Assembly: GCA_028671895.1 (NCBI GenBank)
Contig: CM053794.1
Span: 23,546,501-23,610,500, forward strand
Reading direction: 5' to 3'
Source of the DNA: Oenanthe sinensis
Taxonomy: Eukaryota; Streptophyta; Magnoliopsida; Apiales; Apiaceae
DNA length: 64,000 bases
Part shown: positions 59,607 to 64,000 of the stretch, piece after piece
Numbering within the stretch: position 1 is the stretch's first letter
How the letters are laid out: each line of letters starts with the position of its first letter
Notes under the pieces: generated by a model
Seen by the model: only the letters and a program-made list of their open reading frames with translations
Told to the model about the DNA's origin: nothing
Databases searched by the model: none
Position numbers and translations under genes: made by a program

Positions 59607-60050
59607 ATGCATGAGTAGGATTATCATCAGAGATAGTTTAAGGTATACTAGTCAGATTTGAACACTAAAAATCTCATAGTGGTAATGGTTTCAATATAGC
59701 CCAAAAAGATGCAATGAACAGTTTTTTTGCCACAGTTTCTTTTTTCTTTGTTTAGAGACAAGCATTTTGTGAGTCGGCCCCACACACGAAGATAATTTAA
59801 ACTAGGATTTTTGCCTTCCTCTATAATTCATAAGGTATCTTATACATATGTTTCAGAGGATACTTAGGCAACCCAGAATTAATAAGCATATTGTTAATCA
59901 TATCTTTAAAAGTTCAATTCATTCGTTCTGCCACCTCATTAGACTCAAGAGTGTATGGTGGAGTTGGCTTATGAACTATACCATTTATTTTATGAAATTT
60001 ATCAAATGAGGTATTCGTATACTCATCTTATCTACCAGATCTTAACCTTT
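59607..60050 (-). pseudogene. Copia integrase fragment
   Basis: The minus strand encodes KINGIVHKPTPPYTLESNEVAERMN, the region of the integrase around the catalytic Glu (usual form ENGIVHE...PYTPQQNGVAERKN), then a MINNMLINSGLPKY segment and, near the end, a CIFLGYIETI stretch like the integrase C-terminus. Several stops are present. It precedes the reverse transcriptase fragment in element order. Confidence 0.75.
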
Positions 60051-60053
60051 AAA

Positions 60054-62345
60054 ATACTTTACCAATTTCTGTTTCAACTTCATGTTTGAAAATAATGAAT
60101 TTTTCAATGAAAATGTGTCAATGGTTTCTAAAATGGATGCCCTCAGAGCTGTACCAACAATTATTAGGTCTCAACATGGTGTGGAGATTATTGATACCAT
60201 GAGGAAGATGATTGCAGCTCTTATCGAGGTTGTTAAGATCTTTGTGGATGAAAATGATTCAGTTCTTCTAAAAGTTGTAAGAACTTTTTTCTAGAATGAA
60301 TTGAGATATTATGATCTTTGTCTGTTAGACACTATATCATCAGTCAAATAGAAACACGAGTTCTTTATTGACATGAATGTTTGTTTTTTCGTTCTACTAT
60401 TGTTTGACATTATATTTTTTGTGATGATCACAACTTATTTTACTAGCATCTATATAATAATGAGGATAGTTCTACTGAACTTGTTTGTGCTGTATTTGAA
60501 ATAATTGGAAAAATTAGTAATAAATATTTTATTTTTTATTTATTGTTTTTGGGTTCATATCTTTATTTTTATATGAGCATTAGTATTTATTTAATTTTTT
60601 TAATTAAAAGTGTAATAAAATTATTACCGTTACATCGGTAAAACTTGAAAAACCTAGAGCTTGTTTGGTTTACTACGATAATTCACTTCCTATGGTAAAC
60701 TAAACTTCCGGTCTTTTTTAACTTCCCAGTAAGTCAATAATTTTGTTTGGTTGATTTGGTAGTTTTTCTACTTCTTGGGTATCTATTACATGTATATTGT
60801 TTGGTTTAAATTTTAACTTCCTACATATAATAGTTTAGATAACCATAATGTCATTTGTGTTAGGGAAAATAAATTCATTCGTCACTAAACTATTGGTGTT
60901 TTATTGTTTTAGTCCTTGAACTAAATATTCCAATATGCGAGTCCTTCAATTTTTGAATTTTTTTGATTGAAGTCCTTCCGTCCAAAAAAAACTAACGGAC
61001 GTTAAAATCCTGATGACGTGTCACTGATGTGACATAAGAATTTCTGGTTTAGGTCCCTGAACTTTTCCATTTCCTGGTTTAGGTCCTTAAACATAAAATT
61101 TTGAAAATAATTGAATATTTATAAATTTTAAACATAAAAATCTGAACATAATTTCTTTTATGTTTATCGTTTATTTTAAAAATAAAATTTTAAAACCATA
61201 CACAACTCTAAACATCTAAATTTACGGTTATCAAGCCACTTTTAATGTCAATTACAATTAACATGTCAAAAGGTATCGGGGTAAAATTCTTCTGGGTGTA
61301 ACTCTAATTTTGAGATTTTGCGGATATTCTTTTACTCATGTATCAGATCATTTTACTTTTATCGTGTTTATATTGTGTTTCATCGAATACGAGTCAAATA
61401 TAATCCACTAATATTAAGTATTATTTTTTTTAACTGTATAAATAACTATTTCATCTAAGAATAAAATAAATCTGATATGTGTATCATATGTTCGAGCCGG
61501 ATACAAACCAGGTTTACGGATAGTCCGAATCAATTTACAGCCCTAGTCATGCCAAGCCGAAAAGCTTCATACAATAAAATTTTAAAAATAATTGAATATT
61601 TTTAAATTTTAAACATAAAAATCTTAACATAATTTTTTATGTTATCGTTTATTTTTATTTTAAAAATAAACATGATTATCGTTAAAATTTATAAATATTT
61701 AATTATTTTCAAAATTTTATGTTTAAGGACCTAAACCAGGAAATGGAAAAGTTCAGGGACCTAAACCAGAAATTCTTATGTCACATCAGTGACACGTCAT
61801 CAGGATTTTAACGTCCGTTAATTTTTTTGGACGGAAGGACTTCAATCAGAAAAATTCAAAAGTTGAAGGACTCACATATTGGAATATTTAGTTCAAGGAC
61901 TAAAACAATAAAACACCAATAGTTTAGTGACGAATGAATTTATTTTCCCTTTGTGTTAAGTTTTTTTTCTTTAAATTTTTATTATTATTTGTTTTTCACA
62001 ACTAATTAGTGAACTTAAATTTTTTTATCTTACAAATTAAAAAAGCATAAATAAAGAATTCTCAGAATGTAATCACACCATTTCTATAACTCTTAAAAAA
62101 CATAAATTTAAAATACTCTACAAAGTGTTCACATAAACACCTAATCAATTTAACTAGATAATAAAAAAACAAAAAAAAAATAGTACTTAAAATGACAAAA
62201 TTCATAGTCGCGATTCAAATACTAACACAAATATTTAGGCATATTTGAGTAGAAACTCAGAGATATTAATCATAATTTGGTTGATCTGCAAGTAACAAGC
62301 CTTAAACATAATTATATCTGTAATCATCCGGAAGAAACTGGTAAG
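60054..62345 (+). pseudogene. Tandem unit 1 of an unrecognised gene segment
   Basis: The open frame at 60082-60294 encodes MDALRAVPTIIRSQHGVEII, then MRKMIAALIEVVKIFVDEND. The same peptide with few changes is in unit 2. Unit 1 is about 1,196 bp once the inserted Mutator element and one target copy are removed. The peptide is helical, like a HEAT-type repeat, but I do not recognise the family. Near-identical coding and non-coding parts point to a recent duplication. Confidence 0.5.
60863..61949. mobile_element. Mutator-like foldback element, 1,087 bp
   Basis: Long terminal inverted repeats of about 270 bp start gggaaaataaattcattcgt and end in its reverse complement. Both contain ttggtgttttattgttttag and gacgtgtcactgatgtgac. 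Perfect 9-bp direct repeats TTTGTGTTA flank it at 60854-60862 and 61950-61958. Unit 2 holds the unoccupied site (tcttttgtattaagtttt near 63153). There is no coding capacity. The interior has a further direct repeat (aaaataattgaatattt near 61102 and 61587). Confidence 0.92.
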
Positions 62346-63546
62346 TACTTTATCAGTTTCTGTTTTAACTTCATGTTTGTATATAATGAATTTTTTAATG
62401 AAAATGTGTCAATGGTTTATAAAATGGATGCCCTCAGAGCTGTACCAGCAATTATTAGGTCTCAACATGGTGTGGAGATTATTGATACCATGAGGAAGAT
62501 GATTGCAGCTCTTATTGATGTTGTTAAGATCTTTGTGAATGAAAATGAACCAGTTCTTCTAAAAATTGTAAGAGTTTTTTTCTAAAATGACTTGGGATAT
62601 TATCATCTTCCTAAAGTGAGTTTCTGTCAGACATTATATCATCAGTTATATAGACACACGAGTTCTTTATTGACATTGATGTTTGTTTGTTCGTTCTACT
62701 ATTGTTTGAAATTATATTTTTTATAATGATGATAACAACTTATTTTAGTAACATCTATATAATAATGAGGATAGTTCTACTGAACTTGTTTGTGCTATAG
62801 TTGAAATAATTAGAAAAATTAGTAATAAATATTTTATTTTTTATTTTTTATTTATGGATTCATATCTTTATTTTTATTTGAGCATTAGTATTTATTTAAT
62901 TTTTTTGATTAAAAGTGTAATAAAATTAGTACCGTTGCATCCGTAAAACTTGAAAAACCTAGAGCATGTTTGGTTTACGATGAGAATTCACTTCCTATGG
63001 TAAACTAAACTTCCGGTCTTTTTTAACTTCCCAGTAAGTCAATAACTTTGTTTGATTGATTTGGTAGTTTTTGTACTTCTTGGGTATCTATTACCCGTAT
63101 ATTGTTTGGTTTAAATTTTAACTTTCTGCACATTATAGTTTAGATGACCATAATGTCTTTTGTATTAAGTTTTATTTCTTTAAAAAAATTATTATTTATT
63201 TTTCACAACTAATTACTGAACTTAAATTTTTTTATCTTACAAATTAAAAAAACATAAATAAAGAATTCTCAGAATGTAATCACACCATTTCTATAACTCT
63301 TAAAAAACATAAATTTAAAATACTACACAAAGTGTTCACATAAACACCTAATCAATTTTACTAGATAATAAAAAAAGAAAAAAAAAAGAAAAATAGTACT
63401 TCAAATGACAAAATTCATAGTCGTGATTCAAATACTAATACAAAGATTTGAGCACATTTGAGTAGAAACTCATAGATATTAATTCTAATTTGGTTGATCT
63501 GGAAGTAACAAGTCTTGAACATAAGTATATCTGTAATCATCCGGAA
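62277..63546 (+). pseudogene. Tandem unit 2 of the unrecognised gene segment
   Basis: The frame at 62277-62585 encodes LKHNYICNHPEETGKYF and then the same MDALRAVPAIIRSQHGVEII peptide as unit 1. A possible donor (ctg|gtaagt at about 62339) suggests two exons. Unit 2 runs from 62346 to about 63541. The start of a third copy (ttggttgatctggaagtaac, then aatcatccggaagg) is at about 63490-63547 and then diverges. Function unknown. Confidence 0.5.
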
Positions 63547-63607
63547 GGCTGAAGAAAAAATCATTTTCCAACGGATTGAATGCAATTTTCTTTGATACTA
63601 AAAGAAC

Positions 63608-64000
63608 TTATGTGGTAGTCAATCCTCCAATTTTCATTACTTCTGAAATAACCTGAATCCTTCTTTCAGCAGATTCAGACTCATGCTGAAAACAACTATC
63701 AAGACGTCTGATATGTTCACTAGCAGTTTCCATTATGTCACTCATTTTTTCAAGCTTGTTAGAAAAATCTTTCAAAGCTTCAATAGTCTCGGTCCTCGCC
63801 TTTTTTGTCCTAGAAGGTGCAATTGATGATGGAATTTCCATTGGATGTTTCTTTGTATTAGGAGTGATTTCATCTTCTGTACTTATGTCATGGACGTGTT
63901 GTGATTCTGCATCTTTATTTTCTTCTTCTAGTTCTTCGAGTGCATTGAGTGTACTTGCAGATTCATTCCCAACCACCCTATTTTTACCAAAGATTCTGCT
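63608..64000 (-). CDS. Myb/SANT-like DNA-binding protein, C-terminal part (partial)
   Basis: Open from the window edge to a stop at 63608. The first residues, RIFGKNRVVGNESAS, match the end of the Myb/SANT-like domain (usually IFGKDRATG) found in L10-interacting MYB-type proteins and in partner proteins of PIF/Harbinger transposases. An acidic, Ser-rich linker follows, then TKKARTETIEALKDFSNKLE and a helical tail (MSDIMETASEHIRRLDSCF). No Met within the window is a credible start. It could be a host gene or a Harbinger-derived one. Confidence 0.7.
   Translation of the reverse strand, partial: SRIFGKNRVVGNESASTLNALEELEEENKDAESQHVHDISTEDEITPNTKKHPMEIPSSIAPSRTKKARTETIEALKDFSNKLEKMSDIMETASEHIRRLDSCFQHESESAERRIQVISEVMKIGGLTTT

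Overview
This is nuclear DNA of a flowering plant. It is AT-rich, its genes carry plant-type introns, and two genes give near full-length matches to known Arabidopsis proteins. Mobile elements fill most of the space between genes. The element families, including Sirevirus-like copia with a long extra 3' ORF, fit an asterid eudicot, perhaps Apiaceae; that placement is a guess.

Layout. 0-6.9 kb: a diverged duplicated exon, an RNase H-like ORF, a possible gypsy LTR remnant, and two exons of an F-box gene related to Arabidopsis FBP7. 6.9-12.2 kb: a minus-strand Ty1/copia element (LTR, PBS, gag, protease, integrase) cut off before its reverse transcriptase. 12.5-14.4 kb: a Mutator-type MITE with a perfect 9-bp target duplication, then a FAR1-related (FRS) gene with three nonsense codons. 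15-20.9 kb: an element cluster with an intact TRIM, an older TRIM relative, two Helitrons, two Stowaway MITEs and a LINE fragment. 21.5-31.6 kb is the gene-rich core: an F-box/LRR/FBD gene whose N-terminus is a copia gag-like domain, an intact LECRKS6-type lectin receptor kinase, and an intact four-exon SKP2A-type F-box gene. 31.8-46.5 kb: no convincing gene; Helitrons, MITEs, a possible solo LTR and AT-rich DNA. 47.9-50.9 kb: a PMT26-type methyltransferase pseudogene with two frame breaks and a missing 3' half. 50.9-56.3 kb: the 3' end of a second Sirevirus-like copia element (extra ORF, PPT, 3' LTR). 56.4-60.05 kb: a minus-strand copia pol split by an Athila/Tat-like gypsy segment. 60.05-63.5 kb: a tandem duplication of about 1.2 kb of unknown gene sequence, one copy holding a 1,087-bp Mutator-type foldback element with a 9-bp TSD. 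63.6-64 kb: the C-terminal end of a Myb/SANT-like gene running off the edge.

Probably functional genes are the LECRKS6-like kinase (plus strand), the SKP2A-like gene (minus) and possibly the gag/F-box fusion (minus). They are neighbours, but nothing suggests co-regulation. The most interesting items are the gag-F-box fusion, a 24-26 bp periodic array of heat-shock-element-like motifs in the first copia LTR, reverse-complementary repeated motifs shared by the ORF and LTR of the second copia element, and the Mutator insertion whose empty site lies in the neighbouring tandem copy.
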